A stretch of 21,751 nucleotides of DNA from a virus: positions 1 to 21,751 of the IMG/VR virus record IMGVR_UViG_3300038405_000366; one strand, 5' to 3'. The notes beneath the pieces were generated by a model. That model had not been told where the DNA came from. It was given only the letters and a program-made list of their open reading frames with translations, and ran no database searches. Positions 14,297 through 21,751 of the stretch are shown in pieces. Position numbers and translations under genes: made by a program. Numbering within the stretch: position 1 is the first letter of the stretch; each line of letters begins with the position of its first letter.

Positions 14297-17200
14297 TCAG
14301 AACGTGGGTGGTGCAACGATCTTGATAAAGAGATCCTGTTCCGCCTGTGGGGGCACTCCGTTATCGGCGAAGATGGCAACCGCCCACTCGTCTCCTACAT
14401 GTGCGTCGGCCGGGGCCGTGATCGTCAACGTTCCCGTTGCGAAGCCCTCGGCGTTACGGTTGGTAACCTGGAAGCCGTCTGGCGAGTGGAGCAGATAAAA
14501 AGACATCCATTTCTCCCCGTAAGTAGAATACTGTGGAAGGGGGCCGGCGGATGCGGGCAATGGTTGCGATGACATGAACGGGAACCCGCCAGTTGTCACC
14601 GCCAATGTTCCTCCGGCGGCCAACTGAACCGTACACGCCGGCGGCGTCCTGCCTGAAACTGGGCACGGGCCGGTGAAGATCGGCGCTTCTTTGACATTTA
14701 GAGTCAGCTGTTGCATGCCCGGTCCGCTTGTCCCGGGTGCGCTCGCCAGCAGGTTGAGAGTGTACTGACCTCCCGTTCCAGGCGCCGGTGTCCCGGAGAT
14801 AATGGCCGAACTTCCACCCAAAGGCCCACTTACGGATGCGTTGAATGTAAGACCCGCGGGCAGCGCGCCGACGAGCGTGATGTCCCCCTCGCTGGCCTGA
14901 ACTGCAAAGCTACCGCCAGCTCCGGCGATCAACGTCGCGGTGTTCGGACTGGTGAATACAGGTCTATTCTCAACGGTTACGGGGAACGGGTTGATGATAG
15001 TGAACGTTCCATAAGCAACCGGCCCGATCTTAGGATTGAATGTGCCGGAGATACCCGCCGGGGGGGTACCCGTCAGCAACGCGGTCCCATTGCCGTTGTC
15101 CTTCAGTTTCAACCAGGATGCTTTGGGGTCTGGTATCAAGGTCCACGATACGGGCGTAATCGCCCCGTTCGAGTACAACAGATGTTGATTGGGAACCCCG
15201 GCGCTGAAAGTTGCGCTCGCAGGAGGAACCAGGTTCGCCAGCGGAGCAGAACCCGCCGTGATCGCGAGAAATTGCGTGGCGGTGCCCTGCGAATTGGTGG
15301 CGGAAATCCCTGTGTTACACGGCGCGAAGCAAACGGCGTTGCTTTCCGGGTACGGGACCACACCGCTGATGGTCGCGGTACCGTTGCCGTTGTCCTTAAA
15401 GTTCAGCCCGAGCAGATTCTCGCTTGCCGAAAGTGTGGGCGTCGGAACTCCGGTAGCCACCAGTGTGAAATTCACCGGGAGGCCCGCGGTTACATTCAGC
15501 ACATTAGGCGAGATGATGGCGAGTTGCGGGCTAACATTGACTGTGACAGGAATCGAGATATTTCCCACGCCATTGCTGGCGCTCAGCGTGAGCGCATAAG
15601 ACTGGGTCGCGGCATCGCGATTGCCGTTGAATTGAATCTGGAAGCTTCCGGTTCCGCAGCTCCCTCCATTGAGCGAGAAATCTGCCGTTAAGAATCCGCT
15701 CGACAGGCAAACCTTCGCTGCAGGATTGCCGATAACGGTAACCGTTTGCGTGGAAGGAATGCCTGGTCCGAACGCCAGAAGCGTAGAACCGCTGATAGCA
15801 GGCGGCGTCAATACGGCGAGCTTGGCCGTTACAAGATTGCCCCCCACATCCTTCAAAGTAATGTCATCAGTCACGTAGGTCGCACACTTGGTGAAATCGG
15901 TGCCGGCGGGAGTTACGCCCGTCTTCGTGTCGGCCGTGCATACCAAGTCTGTCGACGCGGGTTGCGCTTTCGTATGCACGAAGCTGTTGGCCAGACGAGA
16001 TGCTGTCCATTTCACTCCGGCGGCATCCACATACCGGATATCGGCGTTGATGCCCCGGCCGACTAGGCACGGCGCGTTAACGTTGGTACAGGTCTCAAGG
16101 AACCAGCCACCCCAAGTTTCCGCCGTCGCCTGATTTCCGTCCCAATCCTGATAAGTGAGAGTGTCCGAGATGCTCGATGCGCCAGAAGCACCGGTGATCG
16201 CAAAAGTAAAATCCGTTCCAGGCCGGTGTGCCGGAAGCGTGGCTGAGCTCGGCTTGTCCGGCATAGTTTGCGAGTTCATAGTGGCCTGGATCTTATAGGT
16301 ACCGAGGCCACTCGTGTCAGCCACCATGGCCGCCAAATCGGGCAGATTATTTTGCGCCTGGGTTAGAAGATTGCTGAAATTTGCAATATCCGCCTGGTGT
16401 TCAGAGTTCGTCACGAGTTGCAGTGCCGCCAGCACACCGGCCGCTACGCAGATCAAGACGATCGCTACCGGGCCCGCAACAGCGGCGCCGACGCCTACGG
16501 CACTGACAGTCGAGCCACTAAGAATGAATGACGAACCTGCGGCGAGAGCGCCTGTGCCTTCGATCGTGACTTCTCCCGCCGCGAGTGCGGTTCCCCAGGC
16601 CGCCAAAGCGGCAGAGAGATTGGCATAGATGGCTGCTCCGGCTATCGCAGCAGCAACGGCGCCCGCGCCCAAGGAAATCCCAGCCTGTGCACCGACTGAC
16701 AGTGAAGTATCGGCCATCACCGAGCCGAACTCGTTAAATTGCTGTGCCGCTGCCCCGTAGGACGTTTTGAGTCCGTACGCCGTAAAGTAACTCGCCGCCG
16801 GAACCGGAGCTCCAAAAACATTGCTCTGTAGACCTCCACAAAACGGATGGCCGTTGTAGCTCAATTTGTAAGCGCTGGCAATGTCGGGGTCAAGCGTGAA
16901 CGTACACGGGTCAGCGAAAAACCGGTCGGACTCCGCAATGGCGTTCGTGTAGAGCGCAATCTCGTTCTGCTGAACGAGGAGCTGCAACCAGTTGAACAAC
17001 GTCTGTTCGTGTGGCGTCCGCTCCGATGGTGCTTTCTTGATGATCGCCACCATCTGGGTGAACATGCTGGCACGAATTGCATCACGCAGATCTTGCCGGC
17101 CATAGGTGTAAATGACGCTGGCGTCGGTTGCGGGCAGACCGTGCAGGCCCAGGTAAGCATTTACCGAATCCGATTCCAATTGATTCAGATCGCCAAATAA

Positions 17201-17509
17201 GTTAAATAGTTGGCCATTTACGCAATTGGTCCGAATGATCGCGGTTGCGGACGCCGCTCCGCAACCGGTGCCGCCGCTGCTCTGTGCCGAGGCCTGAAAC
17301 GAGTTGGCGCCGGAACCGAGCGGAATACCTGCCAGGCTCTCGAACCAGGAAAGCGAGGGAATAAGCAACACCGACATCGCCACGGCCAACGGGTGAAAGA
17401 GGAACCAGCGCCGTATGCCGCTCACGCTCAGTCGTTGCGAGCGGGAACCTTTGAACGTGTTGACCTGGAGCCGACTTCCCGATTGAGAACTGCGAAATGA
17501 CGTACCCAT
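14297..17509 (-). CDS. Large exported protein with helical hydrophobic N-terminal half and Ig-like C-terminal half (copy A)
   Basis: 1,070 residues; AAAGGATTCAC precedes the ATG, so AGGA is at normal distance. A basic leader of about 33 residues is followed by a hydrophobic segment (FHPLAVAMSVLLIPSLSW, 38-55), a signal or anchor. Residues about 105-265 are helical with paired cysteines (C202, C224). Two Ala/Gly-rich hydrophobic stretches at about 270-310 and 336-364 flank a small spacer, then a helix (ADIANFSNLLTQAQNNLPDL). From about 590 on there are repeated Ig-like (He_PIG type) modules, e.g. LNFKDNGNGTATISGVV. The family is not recognised. The layout of helices, hydrophobic hairpin and helix recalls alpha-helical pore formers, but this is speculation. 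Forms a tandem pair with the next gene upstream. Confidence 0.7.
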   Translation of the reverse strand: MGTSFRSSQSGSRLQVNTFKGSRSQRLSVSGIRRWFLFHPLAVAMSVLLIPSLSWFESLAGIPLGSGANSFQASAQSSGGTGCGAASATAIIRTNCVNGQLFNLFGDLNQLESDSVNAYLGLHGLPATDASVIYTYGRQDLRDAIRASMFTQMVAIIKKAPSERTPHEQTLFNWLQLLVQQNEIALYTNAIAESDRFFADPCTFTLDPDIASAYKLSYNGHPFCGGLQSNVFGAPVPAASYFTAYGLKTSYGAAAQQFNEFGSVMADTSLSVGAQAGISLGAGAVAAAIAGAAIYANLSAALAAWGTALAAGEVTIEGTGALAAGSSFILSGSTVSAVGVGAAVAGPVAIVLICVAAGVLAALQLVTNSEHQADIANFSNLLTQAQNNLPDLAAMVADTSGLGTYKIQATMNSQTMPDKPSSATLPAHRPGTDFTFAITGASGASSISDTLTYQDWDGNQATAETWGGWFLETCTNVNAPCLVGRGINADIRYVDAAGVKWTASRLANSFVHTKAQPASTDLVCTADTKTGVTPAGTDFTKCATYVTDDITLKDVGGNLVTAKLAVLTPPAISGSTLLAFGPGIPSTQTVTVIGNPAAKVCLSSGFLTADFSLNGGSCGTGSFQIQFNGNRDAATQSYALTLSASNGVGNISIPVTVNVSPQLAIISPNVLNVTAGLPVNFTLVATGVPTPTLSASENLLGLNFKDNGNGTATISGVVPYPESNAVCFAPCNTGISATNSQGTATQFLAITAGSAPLANLVPPASATFSAGVPNQHLLYSNGAITPVSWTLIPDPKASWLKLKDNGNGTALLTGTPPAGISGTFNPKIGPVAYGTFTIINPFPVTVENRPVFTSPNTATLIAGAGGSFAVQASEGDITLVGALPAGLTFNASVSGPLGGSSAIISGTPAPGTGGQYTLNLLASAPGTSGPGMQQLTLNVKEAPIFTGPCPVSGRTPPACTVQLAAGGTLAVTTGGFPFMSSQPLPASAGPLPQYSTYGEKWMSFYLLHSPDGFQVTNRNAEGFATGTLTITAPADAHVGDEWAVAIFADNGVPPQAEQDLFIKIVAPPTF

Positions 17510-17644
17510 GTGAATCCTTTCTTCCTTCGGCTGGAAAGCGCCGCTGATGCAAACATGCCCGGTGAGTGAATCTCACCGGGCAAGGTCCGCTAAATTCTAA
17601 TGGGAGAGGAACGGGCGACTTTACGCCACATTCGGCTTTCACGG
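17510..17644 (-). promoter_or_regulatory. Leader of copy A with perfect hairpin and conserved box
   Basis: Upstream of copy A the minus strand holds AATGTGGCGTAAA (17632..17620), then a perfect 11-bp stem TGCCCGGTGAG/CTCACCGGGCA with a 5-base loop (17582..17556), then a block of about 30 bases before the ATG that is nearly identical to the one in front of copy B, including the ribosome site. The hairpin is also downstream of the copy B stop, so it could be its terminator, though the tail (TGTTTGCATC) is poor in T. Confidence 0.55.
17620..17632 (-). repeat. 13-base box AATGTGGCGTAAA, copy 1
   Basis: One of three copies in the window, 111-123 bases upstream of the copy A start. It is identical to the copy at 20990-21002 and differs by one base from that at 20915-20927. 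Possible promoter part or regulator site. Confidence 0.6.
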
Positions 17645-20600
17645 TTAAAACGTGGGAGCTTTAACGATCTTGATAAAGAGATCCTGTTCCGCCTGTGGGG
17701 GCACTCCGTTATCGGCAAAAATGGCAACCGCCCACTCGTCTCCTACATGTGCGTCGGTCGGGGCCGTGATCGTCAACGTTCCCGTTGCGAAGTCCTGGGC
17801 GTTACGGTTCGTAGCCTGGAAGCCGGCAGGCAAGTGGAGCAAGAAGAAGGACATGGTCCCCAGTTGTGGGAGGGGGCCGGCGGATGCAGGCAGAGGTCCC
17901 AGTGACATGAAGGGGAATCCTTCTGTGGTCACCGTGAATGCTCCCCCAGGCACGACCTCTACGGTACACGCAGGTGGCGTCCTGCCGGGAAGAGGACAAG
18001 GACCCGTGAAGATCGGCGCCTCGTTGACATTCAATGTCAGCTCTTGCGTGGCAGGCCCTTGAGTGGCGGGAGCCGTGGCCACGAGTTCGATAATGTATTG
18101 ACCTCCCGTTCCCGCGGCCGGGGTCCCGGAGATAACGGCCGCACCTCCACCTAAAGGCCCACTTACTGAGGCATTGAATGTAAGGCCCGCGGGCAACGCT
18201 CCGACGCGCGTGATGTCGCCTTCGCTGACCGCAATTCCAAAGCCACTCTCTTTTCCGACGGTAAACGTCGCGCTATTGGGGCTGGTGAATACAGGCCTAT
18301 TCACGACGGTCACGGGGAACGGGTTGATGACGGTGAATGATCCGGCAGCAACCGGCCCGATCTTAGGATTGAATGTGCCGGCGGTTCCCCGGGGAGGGAT
18401 GCCCGACAGCAAGGCCGTCCCATCGCCGTTATCTTTCAGATTCAACCAGGAGGCGTTCGGGTCTGGTATGAGGGTCCACGATACGGGTGTAATGGCGCCA
18501 TACGACTTTAGGCGAACTACATTGGGAACGCCTGCGCTGAACGTTGCGCTCGTGGGAGGAACCAGGTTCGCCAGTGGAGGAGAACCCGCCGTGATGGCGA
18601 GAAATTGGGTGGCGGTGCCTTGTGAGTTAATGGCTGAAATTCCCGTGTTGCAGGGCTCGATGCAAACGGCATTGCTCTCCGGGAACGGGACCACGCCGCT
18701 GATGGTCGCGGTGCCGTCGCCGTTGTCCTTGAAGTTCAGCCCCAGCAGATTCTCGCTGGCCGAAAGCCTGGGTGTGGGAACTCCAGTGGCGACCACCGTG
18801 AAATTCACCGGAACGCCCGCAGTTACGTTTAACACATGGGGCGAGATGATGGCCAGTTGGGGGCTGACATCGACGGTCACGGGAATCGAAATACTTCCGA
18901 CGCTATTGCTGGCGCTCAACGTGAGTGCATAACGGGCGGTGGGAGCGTCCCGATTGCCATTGAACTGAATCTGGAAGGTTCCAGTCCCACACCGTCCTCC
19001 ATTGAGCGAGAAATCTGCCGGTAAGGATCCGCTTGAAAGGCAGACCGACGGCGCAGGATTGCCCATGACGGTAACGGTCTGAGTGGCAGGAATGCTCGGT
19101 CCGAAGGCGAGGAGGGTAGAGCCGCTCAATGTAGGGGGAGTCAATACGGAAAGCTTGGCCGTTATAAGGTTGCCGTCGCCATCCTTCAACGTAATGTGGT
19201 CATCGGTGTACGTGCCACACTTGGTGAGATCGGTAGCGGCAGGAGTTACGCCGGTCTTCGTATCGGCCGGACAGACTAAATCTGTCGAAGCAGGCTGCGC
19301 TTTGGTATGCACGAAGCTGTTGCCCACTCGAGAGGCGGTCCAATTCACTCCGTCGCCATCGACATACCGGATATCGGCATTGATGCCGTTGCTGACCAGG
19401 CACGGCTGGTTCACGGTTGTGCAGGTCTCGAGAAACCATCCGCCCCAAGTTTGTACAGCGGCCTGATTCCCTCCCCAATCCTGATAAGCGAGGCTGTCCG
19501 AAATGCTCGATGAGCCAGAGGCGCCAGTGATCGCAAAAGTGAAATCCGTTCCAGGGCGGTGTGCCGGCAGCATGGCTGAGCTGGGCTTATCCGGCACCGT
19601 TTGCGAGTACAGCGTAGCCTGGATTTTATAGTTGCCGAGGCCAGAGGTGTCGGCCACCATAGCCGCCAAATCGGGCAGATTATTCTGCGCCTGGGCCAGA
19701 AGATTGCTGAAGTTTGCAATATCAGACTGGCGTTGAGAGTTCGTCACGAGTTGCAGAGCCGCAATTACGCCGACCGCTACGCTGATCAAGATGATCGCCA
19801 CAGGCGCTGCAACAGCGATGCCCGCTCCTCCCAGGGCGCTCACCGCGCCCCCGCTGACAATGAAAGATGATGATGCGGCGAGAGCGGTCCCTCCGCCTGT
19901 ATAGGCCGCCAAAGCAGCAGAGAAACTGATGTAAAGAGGTATTCCAACAGCTGCAGCAACGGCCGCCCCAGCGCCTAAGGCGATCCCTGCCTGAGCGCCC
20001 ACCGACAGCGAGCTATCGGACATCAACGAGCCGAACTCCGCAAATTGCTCTGCGGCTGCCCCATAGGACTTTTTAAATCCATACGCTGTGAAGTAACTCG
20101 CTGCTGGAACCGGAGGCGTGAAGATATTGCTCTGCAAGCCCCCACAGAAAGGCGTACCGTTGTAACTCAAATTGTAAGTGCTCGCAATATCTGAGTCGAG
20201 CTTGAAGGTGCAGGGGTCATTGATAAACCGGTTGGCTTCCGCAATGGCGGTCGTGTAGAGCGCAATCTCATTCTGCTGAACGAGGCGCTGCAACCAGTCG
20301 AATAGCGCCTGTTCGTGTGGCGTCCGGTCTGATGGCGCCTTCCTGATGATTGCCAGCATCTGGTTGAAGATGCTGGCACGAATTGCATCATGCAGATCCT
20401 GCCGGCCATAGGCATAAATGACGCCAGCGTCACTTGCGGGCAAGCCGTGCAGCGCGAGGTACGCGTTCACGGCATCGGAGTCCAGTTGCTTGAGATCCCT
20501 GGCTAAGAACGGCGCTTGGGCGCCGGCGGGGCAAGTGTTCTGAATAATCAGATTTGCCGGGTTCGGGGGACACACGAGCGTCGCTTCCGCAGATGCCTGG

Positions 20601-20803
20601 AAGAGGTGTACTCGTCCCTCGTTCGACCCCTGCTGCCAAGACAAGACCGGCAAGGCCATTAAAATGGCCAGCGCCACGGCGAGCGGGTGAAAGATGAACC
20701 AGCGCCGCATACCGCTCACGCTCAGGCGTCGCAAGCTGGAGCGTTTGAACTTATTGACCTGTAGCCGATCCTCCGATGGAAAGGCTCGAGATGACGTACC
20801 CAT
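17645..20803 (-). CDS. Large exported protein with helical hydrophobic N-terminal half and Ig-like C-terminal half (copy B)
   Basis: 1,052 residues, paralogue of the downstream copy with the same domain order. Basic leader, hydrophobic segment (FHPLAVALAILMALPVLSW), helical N-terminal domain (NAYLALHGLPASDAGVIYAY, TPHEQALFDWLQRLVQQNEI), two hydrophobic Ala/Gly-rich stretches, helix, then Ig-like modules ending VGDEWAVAIFADNGVPPQ. It is shorter by 18 residues, mainly through small gaps in the spacer between the hydrophobic stretches and near the C-terminal module. The mature N terminus (residues about 60-105) is unrelated in detail to copy A. No sortase or PEP-type sorting signal is seen at the C terminus. 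Function unknown; likely exported and possibly exposed at the cell surface. Confidence 0.7.
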   Translation of the reverse strand: MGTSSRAFPSEDRLQVNKFKRSSLRRLSVSGMRRWFIFHPLAVALAILMALPVLSWQQGSNEGRVHLFQASAEATLVCPPNPANLIIQNTCPAGAQAPFLARDLKQLDSDAVNAYLALHGLPASDAGVIYAYGRQDLHDAIRASIFNQMLAIIRKAPSDRTPHEQALFDWLQRLVQQNEIALYTTAIAEANRFINDPCTFKLDSDIASTYNLSYNGTPFCGGLQSNIFTPPVPAASYFTAYGFKKSYGAAAEQFAEFGSLMSDSSLSVGAQAGIALGAGAAVAAAVGIPLYISFSAALAAYTGGGTALAASSSFIVSGGAVSALGGAGIAVAAPVAIILISVAVGVIAALQLVTNSQRQSDIANFSNLLAQAQNNLPDLAAMVADTSGLGNYKIQATLYSQTVPDKPSSAMLPAHRPGTDFTFAITGASGSSSISDSLAYQDWGGNQAAVQTWGGWFLETCTTVNQPCLVSNGINADIRYVDGDGVNWTASRVGNSFVHTKAQPASTDLVCPADTKTGVTPAATDLTKCGTYTDDHITLKDGDGNLITAKLSVLTPPTLSGSTLLAFGPSIPATQTVTVMGNPAPSVCLSSGSLPADFSLNGGRCGTGTFQIQFNGNRDAPTARYALTLSASNSVGSISIPVTVDVSPQLAIISPHVLNVTAGVPVNFTVVATGVPTPRLSASENLLGLNFKDNGDGTATISGVVPFPESNAVCIEPCNTGISAINSQGTATQFLAITAGSPPLANLVPPTSATFSAGVPNVVRLKSYGAITPVSWTLIPDPNASWLNLKDNGDGTALLSGIPPRGTAGTFNPKIGPVAAGSFTVINPFPVTVVNRPVFTSPNSATFTVGKESGFGIAVSEGDITRVGALPAGLTFNASVSGPLGGGAAVISGTPAAGTGGQYIIELVATAPATQGPATQELTLNVNEAPIFTGPCPLPGRTPPACTVEVVPGGAFTVTTEGFPFMSLGPLPASAGPLPQLGTMSFFLLHLPAGFQATNRNAQDFATGTLTITAPTDAHVGDEWAVAIFADNGVPPQAEQDLFIKIVKAPTF

Positions 20804-20914
20804 GTGAATCCTTTCTTCCTTCGGCTGGCAAGCGCCGCTGGATGCGGAGGTTGCCCAGGCGCTTACTGCCGTTGGGCATGTCCGCTGAATCCTTATGGGA
20901 TAGGAGCGCGCGAG

Positions 20915-20927
20915 TTTACGCCACGTT
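20915..20927 (-). repeat. 13-base box AACGTGGCGTAAA, copy 2
   Basis: Lies 112-124 bases upstream of the copy B start, practically the same spacing as in front of copy A. One base differs from the other two boxes. Confidence 0.6.
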
Positions 20928-20989
20928 CAGCGGCGAAATTTCCGAAGAACTGGATTTCTGTCGAGAGCGACGCCCCGGCCGGAGCATAA

Positions 20990-21002
20990 TTTACGCCACA
21001 TT
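20990..21002 (-). repeat. 13-base box AATGTGGCGTAAA, copy 3
   Basis: Lies 75 bases further upstream of copy 2, with no counterpart in front of copy A. It is not followed by its own gene start, so it is an extra site or a leftover from the duplication. Confidence 0.55.
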
Positions 21003-21132
21003 GCAAAGCGTGAGTTGGTTCCCGCGTGGCTGACCTGGCTAGCGACGCCGGAAGGAGCGGCAAGCGGCGTCACTGGCCGGACAATCAGCAGGATGCCGCA
21101 GGCGAAGCGGCCACATCTGAGCGCCTGCGATT

Positions 21133-21751
21133 CTACTGTCCCTGGTGCGCCTTGATCATTTCTTCGACCTGACGCTTCACGGCATCGAGATTGAAGGAAG
21201 CGGGGGCTTGCATCGGGGGAAATTCAACCGCCGTCTGAGCTAATTGCGCGACTTCTCTCTGAACCATTACGAAACGCCAGAACTCACGAGCATAGAAGTC
21301 GTTCATATATCCGCCACCGAGATTGTTCAGATGCTCGCCGAAAATTGATGGTGTCCGCTCGAAGGGATCCTGACGAAGATTGACAATGGTGGGCATGTCT
21401 GTTGTCGTCTTTTCGCCGGGCCAGCCGTTTGGCTGCTGATAGAACTGGAACTTGAAATCGTCGATGCGGATCGCGCCCAAATGCGGGCCGCCGAAGTAGA
21501 AGAGTTCATGGCGCGCTGATGGCCCTCTCCCCTCGAGGAGAGCCAGTTGATTATAGCCGTCAAGATGGTTCTTGTATGTTTGGCAGCACAGATTTACACC
21601 TTTCAGCAGCTGTTCTGTTATATCTGGATTTCCGGCCGCGGCCGCGAGTGTGGGCAGCCAGTCGAGGCCGGAGATTATACCGTTCTCGACGGTGCCGGGC
21701 TTGACATGGCCGGGCCACCGGATCATCGCGGGCACGCGGAAGCCGCCTTCC
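21133..21751 (-). CDS. Sulfatase (arylsulfatase-like), C-terminal part; 5' end cut by window
   Basis: The frame is open to the right edge; 205 residues are visible. It starts within the canonical EGGFRVPAMIRWPGHVKPG motif of the alkaline phosphatase-like sulfatase fold, followed by SGLDWLPTLAAAAG and, further on, the C-terminal part (ELFYFGGPHLGAIRIDDFKF, IVNLRQDPFERTPS). The catalytic Cys/Ser and metal-binding N-terminal half lie outside the window, so activity and subclass cannot be judged. The C-terminal helical tail (FNLDAVKRQVEEMIKAHQG) is typical of family members. Such enzymes usually cleave sulfate esters in the periplasm. It is separated by 330 bases from copy B and has no T-rich terminator. 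Confidence 0.88.
   Translation of the reverse strand, partial: EGGFRVPAMIRWPGHVKPGTVENGIISGLDWLPTLAAAAGNPDITEQLLKGVNLCCQTYKNHLDGYNQLALLEGRGPSARHELFYFGGPHLGAIRIDDFKFQFYQQPNGWPGEKTTTDMPTIVNLRQDPFERTPSIFGEHLNNLGGGYMNDFYAREFWRFVMVQREVAQLAQTAVEFPPMQAPASFNLDAVKRQVEEMIKAHQGQ

Larger units (their letters stand above)
14297..20940 (-). repeat. Tandem duplication of a gene plus its leader, about 3.3 kb per unit
   Basis: Unit A (about 14,297-17,640) and unit B (about 17,645-20,940) are direct repeats covering the whole coding region and about 130 bases of upstream DNA. The 3' ends are the most similar: 14315-14461 against 17663-17809 shows 5 mismatches in 147 bases and no gap, whereas the middle of the genes differs more. 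The part just after the signal segment (residues about 60-105) is the most diverged. The copies are intact, so both appear to be in use. Confidence 0.88.
20804..21132 (-). promoter_or_regulatory. Leader of copy B: two conserved boxes and a diverged hairpin
   Basis: No gene here. The box AACGTGGCGTAAA (20927..20915) sits at the same distance from the copy B start as its counterpart in copy A, and a further box AATGTGGCGTAAA lies at 21002..20990. The hairpin of copy A is replaced by a different sequence which still folds (TGCCCA/TGGGCA plus GGC/GCC with a 2-base bulge, 20852-20878). Two more GC-rich inverted repeats (GCAGGCG/CGCCTGC at about 21,097-21,129 and GACGCCG/CGGCGTC at about 21,044-21,073) follow the sulfatase stop without T tracts. 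Confidence 0.5.

Noticed and set aside
15189-18932. Long plus-strand frames opposite the two Ig-like genes (up to 326 codons)
   Set aside because: They occur at matching places in both copies because they are antisense shadows of conserved coding sequence; the minus-strand proteins have clear domains.
1-21751. CRISPR arrays, tRNA or rRNA genes, insertion sequences
   Set aside because: Looked for regular spaced repeats, cloverleaf patterns and transposase motifs on both strands; none seen.

Overview
The window reads as a bacterial chromosome segment with three parts. Left (1 to about 10,920, all minus strand) is a compact head-and-tail module of a siphovirus-like element. Reading in the direction of transcription it runs: large terminase, portal, scaffold, major capsid, a small unknown protein, head-tail connector, tail terminator-like protein, tail tube, tail assembly chaperone (with a very convincing -1 frameshift site), a short 213-residue protein in the tape-measure position, two related distal-tail proteins, and a four-cysteine hub protein that runs off the left edge. 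The order, and the very short tape-measure candidate, closely recall gene transfer agent (RcGTA-type) clusters. No integrase, repressor, lysis or replication gene is visible, but the left end is cut off, so a normal prophage cannot be excluded.

Middle (about 10,920 to 14,300): about 540 bases without a convincing gene separate the phage module from a plus-strand gene for an exported 884-residue YVTN-type beta-propeller fused to a two-heme cytochrome c domain. A strong hairpin follows it.

Right (14,297 to 21,751, minus strand): two tandem, closely related genes (1,070 and 1,052 residues) encode exported proteins with a helical N-terminal domain, two Ala/Gly-rich hydrophobic stretches and a long Ig-like C-terminal half. 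The duplication includes the upstream leader, which keeps a 13-base box at the same distance from both start codons and a hairpin that is conserved in position but not in sequence. A truncated sulfatase gene enters from the right edge.

The mix of YVTN/cytochrome fusion, sulfatase, large Ig-like exported proteins and moderately GC-rich DNA suggests an acidobacterium of the Solibacter type; this is inference from gene content only. The phage genes work together to package DNA and build a short-tailed particle; no functional link between them and the right-hand genes can be seen.

Most notable: (1) a slippery A-AAA-AAC heptamer, 4-base spacer, perfect 11-bp stem and a predicted pseudoknot at the end of the chaperone gene, opening a 112-codon -1 frame with a cysteine-rich domain; (2) the GTA-like gene order with a very short tape measure; (3) the duplicated exported protein pair and its structured leaders.
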